DNA of 64,000 nt from Listeria goaensis (GTDB taxonomy: Bacteria; Bacillota; Bacilli; Lactobacillales; Listeriaceae), in the NCBI RefSeq assembly GCF_900186125.1, contig NZ_FYBQ01000008.1, forward strand, positions 78,617 through 142,616, given 5' to 3'. Shown one piece after another: positions 53,915-63,466 of the stretch; position 1 is the first letter of the stretch; every line of letters starts with the position of its first letter. Made by a program: the position numbers and the translations under genes. The notes below the pieces were generated by a model. The model saw nothing but the letters and a program-made list of their open reading frames with translations, did no database searches and was not told the origin of the DNA.

Positions 53915-56578
53915 TTAAATTAATTTTATAGTCACGATTTCGGCAGGTTTTAGTTCATTCGGTAGCGGATTTCGGCCTTCTTCAAGGAGGTTCGTACGGT
54001 AGCTGCTACGCGCACCTGCTTTAATTTCAAGTGGCTCTTTAGATGTTTTTAAGTTGTAGCCGCGGAGGATTATGGCGTCTTCCGTTTGGGCTTTTTTGAG
54101 TGCGGTCATTAGGAAAGCGTCGTTGTTCGCTTTGAGGAATGCTTTTGTAGCGGGGATTTCGCCACGATGCACATTGGTTTGTTCGGCGGTAAACGGCACT
54201 TGGAATTGTTTCGCTTGATGGAATGTTTTTTCGCGCTCCCCGTCGCCGTGCAACATGAGACCATAGCGGAAAACATGTTCACCGAGGCACTGCGCTTCTG
54301 GCGTTGGGAAGTAGCCCCAGTCACCCATTTCGCCGACAGAACGGAACAGCGTGAGCGCGATGGTGTTATTTGCGAGCACTTCGTATTCATTTAAGCCCAT
54401 GTTTGCAATCGTCATTCCGCCAGCTTCGTCTTCCATGTGCACAAAGGCATGTTGGTGATTCGGATTCGTCGGATTTTCCCACGTTTCTGGCATTTTGTTT
54501 TGCCGCGTCACCACTTCGTAAATGCTGTCTGCTTGATGGACGTTAGTTTCAAAGCTTGTTGGGAATAAAACGCGCAACCTGTGATCTTTGATGTCGTTAT
54601 TCACGGTCGTTTCAAATTGCACGAGCGAATTGTTTTTCTCTAAAACAACACGAGTCGTGATGAACATTTTTTTCATTTTCTTGGAGCGTTTAGCTTGGCG
54701 CAGTTTAAATTCGAGCACCATTTTTTGTTCCTTGTCAAGGAGTTCGTCCGCGGATTCAGGGACAAGCATTTCATGGCGGATTTCAATTTCCCCTACATTC
54801 GGCGTATTTCGAATAACCCGAACTTCAGCTGGGCTTTCATGCGAGTAGTAGCGCGAAACCCCGGTCGGCTCAAAGAAAATATATTCGTTCCCAATATCTC
54901 CCGTTTCCTCAAAAGAAAGAAGGTTTTCGTGAATGCGACCAGTCGGCTTGTGCGTGATTGTAAGCTGCCCGTTTTCGTTCACATCAACACGGACAGTAGC
55001 ATTTTCGAGCGTATGCGTGCCCTTCACCAGATTTTCAGAACCGGCAGTCGGCGCTTTTTGTACAAGACCGAAAACCTCGTGGCTATACGCCGGCATGTCG
55101 ACCAAGAATAGCTCGACCGTGATGTAGCGCGCGATATAAGGGACTCTAAAAGCATCTTTAGGTAAATCGAAGCCAAATCGTACTTCTTGCGATAGAAGCT
55201 CAAACGGAATTTGATTGCCGCGAATGTCCACAACAGAAACTTCAGGAACAGGCTTACTGGAAAGTTTATCGTAGAGCGTATCGTGTTTATTGCCTGCAAA
55301 AAGCATTCTTTCCCACTCGAGTTCAATCGTAACGGAGCCCGTCTTTTGGAAAGATGTCGTATTCCAAACAACGAACGGTTTCGCGTCAGCGTCAAAAGCA
55401 CTCGTGTCAATTTTTTTAGCGAGAAATGCTGCTGCCTCACTAGCCACGTATTTGCCGACTTCATTTGCCGTTTCAAAACGTGTGACCATTCCGCGGTGAA
55501 CCGAATCTACGCTACAGCCGCAAATGCTATCATGCGGGTGGTTTTGCATGAGCGTTTTCCACGCATAGTTGAGTTTGTCCGTTGGATATGCGAAACCTTC
55601 CGCGAACGCCATTGTTGCAAGCGGTTCGGCGATATTTTCTAGCTGACAGCTCACTTCCGTATTTTGCTGTTTCAAGTAGACGCGCGATGATGCCGTATTT
55701 GCGAGCGTGTACCAACCATCTGATTCTTGGCTTGTAAGTTCACCTTCAATGACGCTCATATCAGCAGGCAAGTCTGCTTTTAGTGCATTTAAATACGTAT
55801 CAAAGCCAGCGTGAATAAATTCAATATCCGGATACAATTCATTGGCCACGCGAATCGCTTCTGTAATGTCCTTTTGAACTGGTTGGTGGTCGCAGCCATT
55901 CATCATGAGCAAATGATCCGTTGCAGCATATTGTTCGGCATCGCGCAATTTTTGCTCCCAAAACGCTTTCGCTGCCGTTTTGTCTGTTGGGATTTCATTC
56001 CCGTTGCTGTACCAGTTGGCGAACAGCACGCCTAAAATGCGACTACCGTCAGGCCCGTCCCACCACATTTCCGAAAACTGCGAGGAATATTTTTCGTCAT
56101 TAATTACAACATTATTAAAACCAGTCGGCTTGACTCCTCGGCCAAAAGCGGCAACGTCCAAATTTGCTTCTTTCATCAATTGCGGCGTTTGCCCCATGTT
56201 TCCAAACGTGTCAGGGAAGTAGCCGAGCTTAACGGGCGTGCCCCATTTTTTACTTTCTTGCATACCAATTAGCATGTTGCGCACATTTGATTCGCTGCTC
56301 GTTAAAAAGGCATCTTGCAAAATGTAAAACGGGCCAATTTTTAGTTTGCCAGCTTCAATGGCTTTCCGAACAGCCGCTTCTTTTTCTGGGCGCACTTGTA
56401 AATAGTCGTCTAAAATAATCGTTTGCCCGTCTAAATGGAAACTTTCAAATTCCGGGTCGGTTTCAAACAATTCGAGCAAGTCGTCCATCAATTCAATTAG
56501 CCGCATGTGGTGCGCTTCATACGGAATATACCATTCTCTATCCCAGTGACTATGCGAAACAATATAAACTTTTTTCAC
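53915..56578 (-). CDS. GH38 alpha-mannosidase
   Basis: An 887-residue family 38 glycosidase. The N-terminal zinc site motif SHSHWDREWYIPYEAHHMRL is followed by DGQTIILDDYLQVRPE, GYFPDTFGNMGQTPQLMKEA (zinc Asp and nucleophile region) and HDSICGCSVDSVHRGM. C-terminal beta domains follow. It matches the bacterial MngB-like group, which cleaves terminal mannose (or mannosyl-glycerate-type substrates). It forms an operon with the GH125 gene 11 bases upstream. It acts in the cytosol, as no signal peptide is present. Confidence 0.92.
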   Translation of the reverse strand: MKKVYIVSHSHWDREWYIPYEAHHMRLIELMDDLLELFETDPEFESFHLDGQTIILDDYLQVRPEKEAAVRKAIEAGKLKIGPFYILQDAFLTSSESNVRNMLIGMQESKKWGTPVKLGYFPDTFGNMGQTPQLMKEANLDVAAFGRGVKPTGFNNVVINDEKYSSQFSEMWWDGPDGSRILGVLFANWYSNGNEIPTDKTAAKAFWEQKLRDAEQYAATDHLLMMNGCDHQPVQKDITEAIRVANELYPDIEFIHAGFDTYLNALKADLPADMSVIEGELTSQESDGWYTLANTASSRVYLKQQNTEVSCQLENIAEPLATMAFAEGFAYPTDKLNYAWKTLMQNHPHDSICGCSVDSVHRGMVTRFETANEVGKYVASEAAAFLAKKIDTSAFDADAKPFVVWNTTSFQKTGSVTIELEWERMLFAGNKHDTLYDKLSSKPVPEVSVVDIRGNQIPFELLSQEVRFGFDLPKDAFRVPYIARYITVELFLVDMPAYSHEVFGLVQKAPTAGSENLVKGTHTLENATVRVDVNENGQLTITHKPTGRIHENLLSFEETGDIGNEYIFFEPTGVSRYYSHESPAEVRVIRNTPNVGEIEIRHEMLVPESADELLDKEQKMVLEFKLRQAKRSKKMKKMFITTRVVLEKNNSLVQFETTVNNDIKDHRLRVLFPTSFETNVHQADSIYEVVTRQNKMPETWENPTNPNHQHAFVHMEDEAGGMTIANMGLNEYEVLANNTIALTLFRSVGEMGDWGYFPTPEAQCLGEHVFRYGLMLHGDGEREKTFHQAKQFQVPFTAEQTNVHRGEIPATKAFLKANNDAFLMTALKKAQTEDAIILRGYNLKTSKEPLEIKAGARSSYRTNLLEEGRNPLPNELKPAEIVTIKLI

Positions 56579-56589
56579 GTTTTCTCCTC

Positions 56590-57879
56590 CTATTTTTCGA
56601 CTCGAATATCAAAATAATCCATCACAAGCTCACAAAACATCATATTGGCCCAAGAAAACCATTCGCGCGTATAGGCAAACGGATTATTCACATCAAAACC
56701 TTCGTGCATTAAATTCGTCCCGCCGTCGCAATCGACAAGCAAGTTCAAAATACGTTCCTTCTCCGACTTGTCATCAGTCGTCATGCCCTCCATCGCAAGC
56801 GCAATTGGCCAAATGTAATCGGGCGGCGTATGCGAACTGCCAATCCCTCTCGCAAACTCTCCTTTATAAAAATAAGGGTTTTCCTCACTTAGTAACACTT
56901 TTCTCGTTGCGAGATATGTTTCATCGTTTGGCGACACATAACCTAAGTACGGCGCCGAAAGTAGGCTCGGCACGTTTGAATCGTCCATCACACTCACACC
57001 GCCGCGACCGTCCACCTCGTACGCAAAAATCGTTTCGCCAGCTTGTGATTTTGTTTTCCCGTACGTTTCAATTCCGTCTTGAATTGCTCCGCGAAGCGCC
57101 TGAATTCGCTTCACTAACGATGCATCATCCGCAATCTCACTGTAAATTCCCTCCAAATAACCAAGCACGACGACCGCAAACATATTCGAAGGCACTAAAT
57201 AGCCAAATTTACAAGCATCATCGCTCGGTCTAAAACCTGACCAAGTCATCCCTGTGTAGCCAACCTTTGTCCCTTTCCCGTCTTCTGGCAGCGTATCCTC
57301 TATACGCCAAGTATCACGCGTAAACGTATAAGGAGAATCTTCATGTTTTTGTTCAACTTCCCACACGGTTAAAATATTCTTCACCGCCTGATGGAACGTT
57401 TCATTAAATTGCTCTGTTTCGCCCGTTGCTTTATAAAGTAAATAACTAAGTTGAACGGGGTAACAAAGCGAATCAATTTCATATTTTCGTTCCCAAATCC
57501 ACGGGTTCATTTCTGTATTATCCGTTTGATGCCCTGCGCCATTTGCTTCTTCATTGAAGGCGTTTGCATAAGGATCTAAACAGATGAACTGCATTTGACG
57601 CTCTACTAAGCCACGAATCATCGCTTTTATTTCTGGATCTTCTTTCGCAAGTACAAGATACGGTCTGACTTGTGCGGTTGAATCGCGCAACCACATCGCT
57701 GGAATGTCACCAGTAAGTAAAAATGTTGTATCATCTGGCAAACGCTTGACGGTTGTGAGTAATGTATTGGCAAAGCACGCATTGAAATTTTTCGCCCAGT
57801 TAGCGTGTGTTTCGCCGCATTTCTCCGTAATTATTTTCATAAACTTTTCTACTGAAACAGGAACCTCTTGATATGTCAT
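56590..57879 (-). CDS. GH125 exo-alpha-1,6-mannosidase
   Basis: A 429-residue (alpha/alpha)6-barrel enzyme of family GH125 (formerly DUF1237). Visible motifs are TGDIPAMWLRDSTAQVRPYL near residue 60, GAGHQTDNTEMNPWIWERKY, TWSGFRPSDDACKFGYLVPS and a C-terminal LMHEGFDVNNPFAYTREWFSWAN. Such enzymes release alpha-1,6-linked mannose from N-glycans and yeast mannan fragments. No signal peptide. It is the first gene of the pair with GH38. A TGATATATC(T/A) operator lies upstream, shared with the divergent regulator. Confidence 0.92.
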   Translation of the reverse strand: MTYQEVPVSVEKFMKIITEKCGETHANWAKNFNACFANTLLTTVKRLPDDTTFLLTGDIPAMWLRDSTAQVRPYLVLAKEDPEIKAMIRGLVERQMQFICLDPYANAFNEEANGAGHQTDNTEMNPWIWERKYEIDSLCYPVQLSYLLYKATGETEQFNETFHQAVKNILTVWEVEQKHEDSPYTFTRDTWRIEDTLPEDGKGTKVGYTGMTWSGFRPSDDACKFGYLVPSNMFAVVVLGYLEGIYSEIADDASLVKRIQALRGAIQDGIETYGKTKSQAGETIFAYEVDGRGGVSVMDDSNVPSLLSAPYLGYVSPNDETYLATRKVLLSEENPYFYKGEFARGIGSSHTPPDYIWPIALAMEGMTTDDKSEKERILNLLVDCDGGTNLMHEGFDVNNPFAYTREWFSWANMMFCELVMDYFDIRVEK

Positions 57880-57898
57880 TTAAAACACTCCTAAAATT

Positions 57899-58021
57899 TG
57901 ATATATCTTTTTAACTTTAAATACAGTATAATGATGTTAGCATGAATTGTCTAGTGTTTTTTCATTTTATTTTCTTTCAAATCGCAAATTTGGTATAGTA
58001 GGTATATTAAATGATATATCA
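57899..58021. promoter_or_regulatory. paired TGATATATCA operators in the mannosidase divergent promoter
   Basis: A perfect palindrome TGATATATCA at 58012-58021 and a one-mismatch copy TGATATATCT at 57899-57908 lie just ahead of the two divergent genes, 113 bp apart. They are the natural binding sites for the GntR/LacI-type regulator. Confidence 0.65.
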
Positions 58022-58036
58022 AAGGAGACAATTTGA

Positions 58037-59083
58037 ATGGTTAAAAAACCACTTTACCAGCAAATTAGCGAACAGCTTGAACGTCAAATTATGTCGGGTG
58101 AGTTGCAAGTTGGCGCACAATTGCCGACAGAACATGCCCTAGCCGCCTCACATCAGACGAGCCGCATTACATCAAAGCGTGCTTTATCTGAACTGGAAAA
58201 TAAAGGTTTGGTGGAGCGAATTCGCGGCAAGGGTACCTTTGTCAAAGCGCGTTCCATTTCAAAAGCGGTTACTTCCATGAAACAAGTCCTTTTTATTTTG
58301 CCTTTTCCTGGCCAACACGATCTTGGCAATTTTACAGCTCTAATGCTGCCGTATTTAGCGGAAAAAGGGTACCATGTGCACATTCAAGATGAAAGTTTCC
58401 TAACTCAAACGCATTTTTTCCAGTTGATTGAACAATACGACGGGATGATTTACTATCCGGAAACAGGAAACTCAAACTTGGATATTCTTTATCAGTTGCA
58501 CTTTCAAGGTTTCCCGGTTGTTTTACTCGACAAAAAAATGGAGGGTATCCCGTTTCCGTATGTAACGGCGGACAATTTCAGTGGCGGGTATATGGCGGCT
58601 CATTTACTCCTATCAAAAGGCCACACGAAAATCGCCTTTTTAAACAGTAGAACGATCCAAGAAACTTCCACTGTTCGCGAGCGTTACATGGGCTATTTGC
58701 GGGCTTTGTTCGAGGCGGGGATTTCGTTTCATGCGCTTGAAACGAATGTGCAATCGGAAGAGGCGTATGCTGGGATTGCGGAAAAGTTTGTCGCGGACGG
58801 CGTGACGGCGATTGTGGCGGAAAATGACTTGATGGCTATTCAATTTATGAAGCAAGCGAAGAAAATGGGGATTCGTATCCCTCAAGATTTGGCGGTTATT
58901 GGCTTTGATAATATTCAAGCCGCGGAATTTGTTGAGCCCTCGCTCACGACGATTTCACAAAATTTTGAAGAGATGGGGCGCGCGGCCGCAATCAGTTTGC
59001 AAAAACAAATTCAAAAAAAAGACGTGGAAAACGCAATCATTCCCGTTTCTTTAATTGAAAGGGAGTCAAGCGGGGCACGTTAG
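58037..59083 (+). CDS. GntR-HTH / LacI-sensor transcription regulator
   Basis: A 348-residue regulator. The N-terminal GntR winged helix is LYQQISEQLERQIMSGELQV...AQLPTEHALAASHQ...KGTFVKA. A periplasmic-binding-protein-like sugar sensor follows (about residues 80-348; KTKIAFLNSRTI and GFDNIQAAEFVEPSLTTISQ are typical). This is the AraR-type fusion. AAAGGAG precedes the ATG. It sits between the GH125/GH38 operon and GH92 and presumably senses a mannoside released during glycan breakdown. Confidence 0.9.
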   Translation: MVKKPLYQQISEQLERQIMSGELQVGAQLPTEHALAASHQTSRITSKRALSELENKGLVERIRGKGTFVKARSISKAVTSMKQVLFILPFPGQHDLGNFTALMLPYLAEKGYHVHIQDESFLTQTHFFQLIEQYDGMIYYPETGNSNLDILYQLHFQGFPVVLLDKKMEGIPFPYVTADNFSGGYMAAHLLLSKGHTKIAFLNSRTIQETSTVRERYMGYLRALFEAGISFHALETNVQSEEAYAGIAEKFVADGVTAIVAENDLMAIQFMKQAKKMGIRIPQDLAVIGFDNIQAAEFVEPSLTTISQNFEEMGRAAAISLQKQIQKKDVENAIIPVSLIERESSGAR

Positions 59084-59097
59084 AATCGGAGGAAATT

Positions 59098-61344
59098 ATG
59101 GACGTTACACAAATCGACACGAGGCATGGCACAAATAATCAGCACAGTTATTCAAATGGAAATACGCTTCCCTATACTTCTGTGCCACGAGGAATGAATT
59201 ATTTTGTACCGCAGACGACAAACAATAACGGAAGTTGGTTTTTCCATCCAAACGACCACACATTCCAAGGCTTTCGGTTAACACACCAACCAAGCCCGTG
59301 GATGGGCGACTTTTCTCACTTTTTGCTCACCCCGATTTCTGGGAAGTTGGCAAATTATGACTTATATTTCGCCCAAAGCTCTTATCGGCCGAATGAAGCC
59401 GTTTTCAGCCCGCATTATTTAAAAATCAAACAACTCCGCTATCAAATTACAAGCGAACTCACACCGAGCACTTACGGCGCAAAAATACGCCTTTCTTATA
59501 CGAAAGACGAACAACACGGCTTGCTTTTTTCTGCTGAAAATATCAGTTATATTGAGGTGGACGAACGGCAAAACCGCGTTTTTGGTTACGTGCAGAATTT
59601 TGCTGGCTGCGCGGATCCAGAATTCAAAATGCACTTCGTCTTGACGGCTGACCGCCCATTTGATTTTTCGAACACGAGCTTCCCTGTAGACGGAAAAATC
59701 ATTTCAAAAGCGACACAAAAAGCAGAAAATCAATTTTTCCAAATTGGGTTTGACGATACGGCACCTAAAACGGTGGAAATCAGTTTGGCGACAAGCTTCA
59801 TCAGCCCTGAACAAGCGAGTCTCAATTTAAAACGGCAAGCGGATTATGATTTTGAGGCGACCAAAACGAGGGCGGCCGCGAAGTGGAACGCCTATTTGAG
59901 CAAGATTCAAGTGAGTGATTCAGATAAAGCGAAAGTCGCCACATTTTATCATTGCCTTTACCGGACGGCGCTTTTCCCGCAGCGCTTTTATGAATATGAT
60001 GCAAATCAAAATGCGATTCATTATGACACGACTGCACGGCGCGTTGCAAATGGTAGATTATATACGAATAATGGGTTTTGGGATACTTACAAAACGGTGT
60101 TCCCACTTTATTCGCTTTTAATTCCAGATGAATACGAAAAAATGCTTGGCGGCTTTTTAAATAGCTACCGCGAAACGGGCTATCTGCCAAAATGGCTATC
60201 GCCTGACGAACGCGGCCTCATGCCCGGCACACTCATTGACGCGGTCATCGCGGACGCTGCTGTAAAAGGCATCGGCACAAATTTAATGCCCGAGTTTCAA
60301 GACGCGATGCTAAAAGCAGCCACGACACAGTCCGACAAAGAAAACTACGGTCGCCGCGGCGCACTGGACTACAACCGTCTTGGCTACGTCCCCTTGAACT
60401 ACCATGAAAGCGTCAACCACACACTCGACTACGCCTACAGCGATTTTTGCATTTCCGCCGTCGCGAAGACACTAGGAAACACAGCGCTCGAAGCCGAATA
60501 CGAGGAACGCTCGAAAAACTACCTGCATATTTTCGACCCAAAGACGGGTTTTATGCGCGCCAAAGACGAAAACGGAAATTTCCAAACCCCTTTCAACCCT
60601 TTTTCTTGGGGGAAAGACTACGCCGAGGGTAGCGCATGGCAGACTAGTTTCGCGGTTTTCCACGATTTTGCTGGCCTAAATGAAGCGTACGGCGAAGGTG
60701 GATTTTTGCGTAAGCTGACCGAGCTCGCGAACACACCACCAAAATTCGATGTAGATGGCTACGGCTACGAGATCCACGAAATGAGCGAGATGGCGATGAT
60801 TGACTTCGGTCAAATTGCGCTGTCCAACCAGCCTAGTTTCCATTTACCCTATTTGTTCACCTACGCGAAAAAACCCGCTTATACGCAGGTTCTAATCAAG
60901 CAAGCGGTGAATCAATTTTATGACGCAGGCATAAACGGCTATCCTGGCGACGAGGACAACGGTAGCATGTCCGGCTGGTACATTTTCAGTACGCTCGGTT
61001 TCTATCCGGTGACACCCGGTTCAGGGGAATACGTCTTCGGAATTCCCGCTTTCGAAAACGTGCGCATTGACCTGCCAAACGGCAAAACCCTAACGTTAGA
61101 TACGGCGAACAATTCGCCTGCGCATCAATTCGTCACCGCCAGAACGCGCGACAATAAACCCTTAAAATCGCAATTCATCACCCACAGCGACCTAATCCGC
61201 GGCGGCAATCTAACCACCACATTAGGCCTTGTACCAGAAGAACGTGAGATTTCAGAGGAAGAATTGCCGTTTTCGATTTCGTCGGCACAAAAAAGCATTT
61301 TAAAATTCCAAGAGCTTGCGACTACACATTCGGAAACTTGTTAG
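59098..61344 (+). CDS. GH92 alpha-1,2-mannosidase
   Basis: A 748-residue calcium-dependent family 92 exo-mannosidase. Segments fitting the family are DTRHGTNNQHSYSNGNTLPY and GFRLTHQPSPWMGDFSHF at the start, NGFWDTYKTVFPLYSLL, EGSAWQTSFAVFHDFAGL, and NGYPGDEDNGSMSGWYIFST with the catalytic Glu/Asp region. No signal peptide is seen, so it acts inside the cell, unlike many gut-bacterial GH92 enzymes. It starts 14 bases after the regulator gene, with GGAGG, and is co-transcribed with it. It would trim alpha-1,2 mannose before the GH125 and GH38 enzymes. Confidence 0.93.
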   Translation: MDVTQIDTRHGTNNQHSYSNGNTLPYTSVPRGMNYFVPQTTNNNGSWFFHPNDHTFQGFRLTHQPSPWMGDFSHFLLTPISGKLANYDLYFAQSSYRPNEAVFSPHYLKIKQLRYQITSELTPSTYGAKIRLSYTKDEQHGLLFSAENISYIEVDERQNRVFGYVQNFAGCADPEFKMHFVLTADRPFDFSNTSFPVDGKIISKATQKAENQFFQIGFDDTAPKTVEISLATSFISPEQASLNLKRQADYDFEATKTRAAAKWNAYLSKIQVSDSDKAKVATFYHCLYRTALFPQRFYEYDANQNAIHYDTTARRVANGRLYTNNGFWDTYKTVFPLYSLLIPDEYEKMLGGFLNSYRETGYLPKWLSPDERGLMPGTLIDAVIADAAVKGIGTNLMPEFQDAMLKAATTQSDKENYGRRGALDYNRLGYVPLNYHESVNHTLDYAYSDFCISAVAKTLGNTALEAEYEERSKNYLHIFDPKTGFMRAKDENGNFQTPFNPFSWGKDYAEGSAWQTSFAVFHDFAGLNEAYGEGGFLRKLTELANTPPKFDVDGYGYEIHEMSEMAMIDFGQIALSNQPSFHLPYLFTYAKKPAYTQVLIKQAVNQFYDAGINGYPGDEDNGSMSGWYIFSTLGFYPVTPGSGEYVFGIPAFENVRIDLPNGKTLTLDTANNSPAHQFVTARTRDNKPLKSQFITHSDLIRGGNLTTTLGLVPEEREISEEELPFSISSAQKSILKFQELATTHSETC

Positions 61345-61356
61345 CGATGTAGGCAT

Positions 61357-61403
61357 AAAAACTGAGAAACATTTCCTGTGTTGGGAGGTGTTTCTCGGTT
61401 TTT
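61357..61403. terminator. bidirectional terminator, also one copy of a local repeat
   Basis: AAAACTGAGAAACATTTCC pairs with GGAGGTGTTTCTCGGTTTT with few mismatches. A related copy lies at 62069-62118 (ACCGAAAAACATTTCCT ... TCTCTCGGC). Both copies follow the end of an immunity-type gene on the minus strand. Confidence 0.75.
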
Positions 61404-61441
61404 ATTAGTTAAAGAAAATGACTGTTAGTTTTCGCATCAAC

Positions 61442-61678
61442 TTATAAAATCCCAAAATCTGTTTTTTGAGAATCTGTCATCCTCCACTGTAAATAATCAT
61501 CCAAAATACTAAGATTTTCATTGATAGAAGTCTCATCAAAATTTATTGGTAAATTTTCTCCGTTTTCTATTACTGAGATTAGTGGAGTCATTTTTCCAAT
61601 TGCTATATCCACACTAAAAACCCCACCTTTCCCAATATCGGTTAAACTAAATTGAAGCCAAAAACTCCTATATATCAA
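61442..61678 (-). CDS. small immunity-type protein or fragment
   Basis: A 78-codon frame beginning MIYRSFWLQFSLTDIGKGGV and ending WRMTDSQKTDFGIL. ATATAGGAG lies too close to the ATG to be a clean ribosome site, and the protein starts abruptly in a beta-strand-like stretch. It may therefore be the C-terminal half of a longer immunity protein. No family recognised. It follows a toxin-like tail on the same strand, which is why I group it with immunity genes. Confidence 0.45.
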   Translation of the reverse strand: MIYRSFWLQFSLTDIGKGGVFSVDIAIGKMTPLISVIENGENLPINFDETSINENLSILDDYLQWRMTDSQKTDFGIL

Positions 61679-61696
61679 ACATTCAATAAAAATTTC

Positions 61697-61951
61697 CTAA
61701 TTTTCTTTAGTTTCTACATAAGAATTTGATACAGTGCTAGAAAAATGTTCTTCTATCAGTCTTGTCAATTTTTTTATATTCTCAACCATATCATTTGTAA
61801 GCATACCACTTATCTCCTTGCTTTTTATATACTCTATTTCCTGCTTATAAAAACCTGTATAGGTTACACTTTCTGGAGAAGGAAGGACTTTTAACTGTCT
61901 TAGATGACATTTTTGAGAATTATTTGGATGATATTAATAAAGAGAACAGCT
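61697..61951 (-). pseudogene. tail of a decayed toxin or other gene
   Basis: A minus-strand frame without a start reads PNNSQKCHLRQLKVLPSPES, continues through TYTGFYKQEIEYIKSKEISG and ends SYVETKEN at 61697. It is open for about 85 codons and protein-like in composition. An internal ATG with AAGGAG (MLTNDMVENIKKLTRL) could still give a 35-residue product. The family is not recognised. The rest of 61952-62068 shows nothing. Confidence 0.35.
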
Positions 61952-62068
61952 AATACAAGCTACCCTCTTTTTGTTGTAGACAACGTGAATAGCTGTCTGT
62001 TTTCACTTATAGTTTAACACAACATTCTCTTTTCCTAGCATGGATATTCATTTAGCTTTATGAAGATT

Positions 62069-62118
62069 AAAAACCGAAAAACATTTCCTATATTAGGATT
62101 TGTCTCTCGGCTTTTACA
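62069..62118. repeat. second copy of the terminator-like repeat
   Basis: Related to 61357-61403: ACATTTCCTATATTAGGA and a TCTCGGCTTTTA arm, again placed at the 3' end of a minus-strand immunity-type gene. Suggests that whole gene-plus-terminator units were duplicated. Confidence 0.55.
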
Positions 62119-62119
62119 G

Positions 62120-62523
62120 TTAAAGTAGTGGATTTGTATAGAATTTACTAGCCTCAGACGATCTAATTAATGGGGCCAACTCATTAATAGTATAGAATGA
62201 GTAATCATAAAACAGCATAGCTTCGTTATCTTCTACAAACTTGACAACACCTATTATTAACTCCTTTGTCAAATTTCTAACATCTATTCTTAACAAAATC
62301 TCTGCAATCACGCCATTATCACAAATTATTTCTAAACAAGTTTCATCGGATACGCCAAATTGAACTATATCTGACGACCAGCTTTCTACTTTTTTAATTG
62401 GTTAGAAATACTCTCTAATTGAATACTGTCTATAGGCTCTCCCCAAAGCAATATTTTCTCTTCTTCTACATTCGCTGCATTTGCCTGCTTAATAATATTT
62501 AAAGGTATTTGCCATAATGCCAT
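62120..62523 (-). pseudogene. immunity-type gene with a homopolymer frameshift
   Basis: ATG 62523 follows GGGGGTG. The first 45 codons (MALWQIPLNIIKQANAANVE ... LESISNQLKK) end at a TAG. Adding one A to the run of six at 62390-62395 joins them in frame to VESWSSDIVQFGVSDETCLE and on to SKFYTNPLL at 62120, a protein of about 134 residues. The family is not identified. Acidic, small and next to toxin genes, it fits an immunity protein. The shift could be phase variation, a fixed mutation, or a sequencing error. Confidence 0.65.
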
Positions 62524-62535
62524 TCTCTACACCCC

Positions 62536-62760
62536 CTAATAGTTAAAAAAATCTTCAATTTTAGTATATCCTTTATATGGTAACTCCACTTCTTCAAACC
62601 CTTCTCCATTTGCAATATCAAAGTCGTCTAAATCCCCCGGGAAAGTAAAAGCCCCATAATTCTCACCAAACCCAGTTCCTTCAGTAACCATATTAAAAAA
62701 TAATTGTAGTGGAAAATGACTCTTCTCCAACAATTCACTATCTTTTAATTTGGTTTCCAT
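62536..62760 (-). CDS. small acidic protein, possible immunity fragment
   Basis: A 74-residue acidic protein (METKLKDSELLEKSHFPLQL ... GYTKIEDFFNY), Gly/Phe-rich in the middle (GTGFGENYGAFTFPGDLDDF). AAAGGAGAATTATTTA gives a proper ribosome site. I do not recognise a family. It ends 12 bases before the frameshifted gene and could be the remnant C-terminal toxin end or a small immunity protein. Function unknown. Confidence 0.5.
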   Translation of the reverse strand: METKLKDSELLEKSHFPLQLFFNMVTEGTGFGENYGAFTFPGDLDDFDIANGEGFEEVELPYKGYTKIEDFFNY

Positions 62761-62853
62761 TTAAATAATTCTCCTTTCAAACTAGTTTTCTGGGAATAGT
62801 GAAGAAATCCACTTTTTATCCCATAATTCGTAAATCAAATTCACGTTAGACTC

Positions 62854-63465
62854 TTAATCATAATAAGTATCTAAATACTTTATAATTATATCTTTAGCAG
62901 GTGAAGTATCTATCCAAAATTCTGCCAAATACGACACAAATAAATCATATATTGGTATGCTTTTATATTGTTCTAGACATTTACACAAAGAGAACTTTAA
63001 TTCGGATCCAATATTTACTGCATCAGCGAAATGTATTGCCAACTTTTCCGCCAAATCTTTTGTTGTTTTACCAGTTATAGCCATTATTAAATTATTTTTC
63101 TCTTCCTCTGAATAAACCTCTGAAGTAATGCAATCAAATAACTCTATAGCCGTTAACTCTGTGCCCAGTATCTCTATTTGGCAGTCTATTAATTTTTCTA
63201 CAGCATTATGATTATCGTCATAGTAATCTGACAGAAACGAAGAGTATGCAACAGATTGATAAATAAGTATATCGTTCATTAAACTATAGCTCGAAATATT
63301 TGTCTTATAAATTTCAAAATCTATAAACTTATAAATTGTCAAAAGCCCCGTATCATCTATGATTCTAATATTCTGCTCCTTATCAGAGGATTTACTAATT
63401 ATTGGATAAAGTTTGCCAACTGAAATATCCCTATGGTATTTGTTTGAAATAGCTTTTACAATCAA
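62854..63465 (-). CDS. putative immunity protein
   Basis: A 203-residue acidic soluble protein starting MIVKAISNKYHRDISVGKLY, with an N-terminal beta-rich part (SH3-like strands to about residue 55) and a helical C-terminal part. It begins two bases downstream of the toxin stop, so the two are co-translated. This position and the acid composition make it the likely immunity protein of the toxin at the window edge. No named family recognised. Confidence 0.55.
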   Translation of the reverse strand: MIVKAISNKYHRDISVGKLYPIISKSSDKEQNIRIIDDTGLLTIYKFIDFEIYKTNISSYSLMNDILIYQSVAYSSFLSDYYDDNHNAVEKLIDCQIEILGTELTAIELFDCITSEVYSEEEKNNLIMAITGKTTKDLAEKLAIHFADAVNIGSELKFSLCKCLEQYKSIPIYDLFVSYLAEFWIDTSPAKDIIIKYLDTYYD

Positions 63466-63466
63466 G

